Source: Verrucomicrobiota bacterium (GTDB lineage: Bacteria; Verrucomicrobiota; Verrucomicrobiia; Verrucomicrobiales; Verrucomicrobiaceae). From it: a stretch of DNA of 7,786 bases. Positions 7,310-7,786 of the stretch are shown one piece after another. Each line of letters begins with the position of its first letter. Position 1 is the first letter of the stretch. The stretch covers positions 1 through 7,786 of the forward strand of contig VFKY01000371.1 in the NCBI GenBank assembly GCA_009885275.1. Reading direction: 5' to 3'. Below the pieces are notes generated by a model. The model had not been told where the DNA came from, did not search any database, and was given only the letters and a program-made list of their open reading frames with translations. The translations under genes and the position numbers were made by a program.

Positions 7310-7328
7310 CATACACACTCACCATCAA
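7302..7328 (-). promoter_or_regulatory. Weak candidate promoter for the lipoprotein gene
   Basis: Read on the minus strand, TTGATG (7328-7323) and TATAAG (7307-7302, five of six matches) are 15 bases apart, which is short. The -10 overlaps the candidate mgtE -10 on the other strand, so the two divergent promoters, if real, could compete for polymerase. Confidence 0.28.
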
Positions 7329-7344
7329 AAATACATACAATGCC

Positions 7345-7395
7345 ATGATATCTTCGTTGCCTATTTACCGCGCTCTGGCAAACATGCGGGAATGA
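7345..7395 (+). CDS. Candidate 16-codon leader frame overlapping the mgtE start
   Basis: An ATG at 7345 opens a 16-codon frame, MISSLPIYRALANMRE, ending in TGA at 7393-7395. The stop overlaps the mgtE start codon as ATGA, the geometry of translational coupling. An in-frame ATG at 7384 would give a four-codon version. No Shine-Dalgarno sequence precedes it, but the same holds for the larger genes here. Leader peptides control some Mg2+ transporter genes (mgtL before Salmonella mgtA), but this peptide does not resemble MgtL. A frame this short can arise by chance. Confidence 0.3.
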   Translation: MISSLPIYRALANMRE

Positions 7396-7786
7396 GTTCG
7401 CAAGATGACATCAAAAAGTTGGCCAATGAGATCGCACAACAAGCTCCCCACGAGGCCGCAGAAATAGTCGCGCAACAAACCGATGCCGATGCTATTGCTG
7501 TATTGGAAATCATCAACCCACTGATAGCGCAACAAATACTGAGCGCACTGGATGATGCTCGTCGCGCAGAGTTACTCGCGGCTGCAGCTCCGGAAATTTC
7601 TCGACAGTGGATAAAAAATCAAGAGTACCCGCAAGACAGTGTCGGTTGGCTTATGGAGCCGCCCGTTGCAGTTTTTCGCCCCCAAATGACAGTGCGGGAT
7701 ACCATTGAAGCGCTACGCAAGCTTACAAAAAAAGCATTTATCACATACGGTTATATAACAGATGAGAGTAATAAGCTGCTGGGAGT
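7392..7786 (+). CDS. mgtE: MgtE-family magnesium transporter, N-terminal part (cut by window edge)
   Basis: The frame is open from 7392 to the right edge (131 codons). Residues about 5-80 form the alanine-rich helical MgtE N-domain, with the pattern ALEIINPLIAQQIL-like repeats and LDDARRAELLAAAAPE. From D82 the sequence DSVGWLMEPPVAVFRP leads into the first CBS domain, with TVRDTIEALRKL and AFITYGYITDESNKLLGV. In characterised MgtE proteins the N-domain and CBS pair sense cytoplasmic Mg2+ and gate a five-helix membrane channel; the channel part lies outside the window. The ATG at 7392 is the only ATG, GTG or TTG after the in-frame TAG at 7290, so the start is well supported. A small frame ends on the start codon. 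W86 stands where an arginine or similar residue is more usual, which is probably a subfamily difference. Confidence 0.86.
   Translation, partial: MSSQDDIKKLANEIAQQAPHEAAEIVAQQTDADAIAVLEIINPLIAQQILSALDDARRAELLAAAAPEISRQWIKNQEYPQDSVGWLMEPPVAVFRPQMTVRDTIEALRKLTKKAFITYGYITDESNKLLG

Noticed and set aside
7268..7391. M-box riboswitch before mgtE
   Set aside because: The gap is only 124 bases and none of the conserved M-box blocks can be seen.
1..7786. A defence island, mobile element or CRISPR locus
   Set aside because: No transposase, integrase, terminal repeats, spacer-repeat array or nuclease gene is visible; the genes are core metabolism, signalling and transport.

Overview
The window reads as a chromosome fragment from a member of the Planctomycetes-Verrucomicrobia-Chlamydiae group, most likely a verrucomicrobium. 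Three things point there: an exported ThuA protein fused to the start of a PVC-type membrane-bound dehydrogenase domain, a Hanks-type kinase joined through one membrane helix to a WD40 propeller, and an MgtE of the 'LMEPPVAVFRP' type. Base composition looks close to balanced. The lineage call is inference from protein character, not from a marker gene.

Layout. Positions 1-1157 (minus) hold the first 385 codons of the exported ThuA/dehydrogenase protein, cut by the window edge. A 251-base divergent gap separates it from purH (1409-2947, plus), which encodes the bifunctional enzyme for the last two steps of IMP synthesis. A 141-base gap follows. It holds a degenerate palindrome, a credible sigma-70-like promoter and a short imperfect repeat. 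It leads into pdxJ (3089-3847) and acpS (3844-4224), which overlap by four bases. An AT-rich gap of 109 bases precedes a large kinase-WD40 gene (4334-7030). A small lipoprotein gene (7049-7267, minus) converges on the kinase gene with 18 bases between the stops. It diverges from a partial mgtE (7392 to the right edge, plus). The 124-base divergent region carries overlapping candidate promoters and a 16-codon reading frame whose stop overlaps the mgtE start as ATGA.

Function. purH, pdxJ and acpS are core metabolism (purines, pyridoxal phosphate, acyl-carrier-protein activation). The kinase, lipoprotein and Mg2+ channel are envelope or signalling genes with no shown link to each other. The ThuA/dehydrogenase protein is an exported accessory protein typical of this group. 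None of the forward starts shows a clear purine-rich Shine-Dalgarno sequence. I see no mobile element, CRISPR array, tRNA or rRNA, and no clearly novel multigene system. The points most worth a second look are the candidate mgtE leader frame, the architecture of the kinase, and the palindrome before pdxJ.
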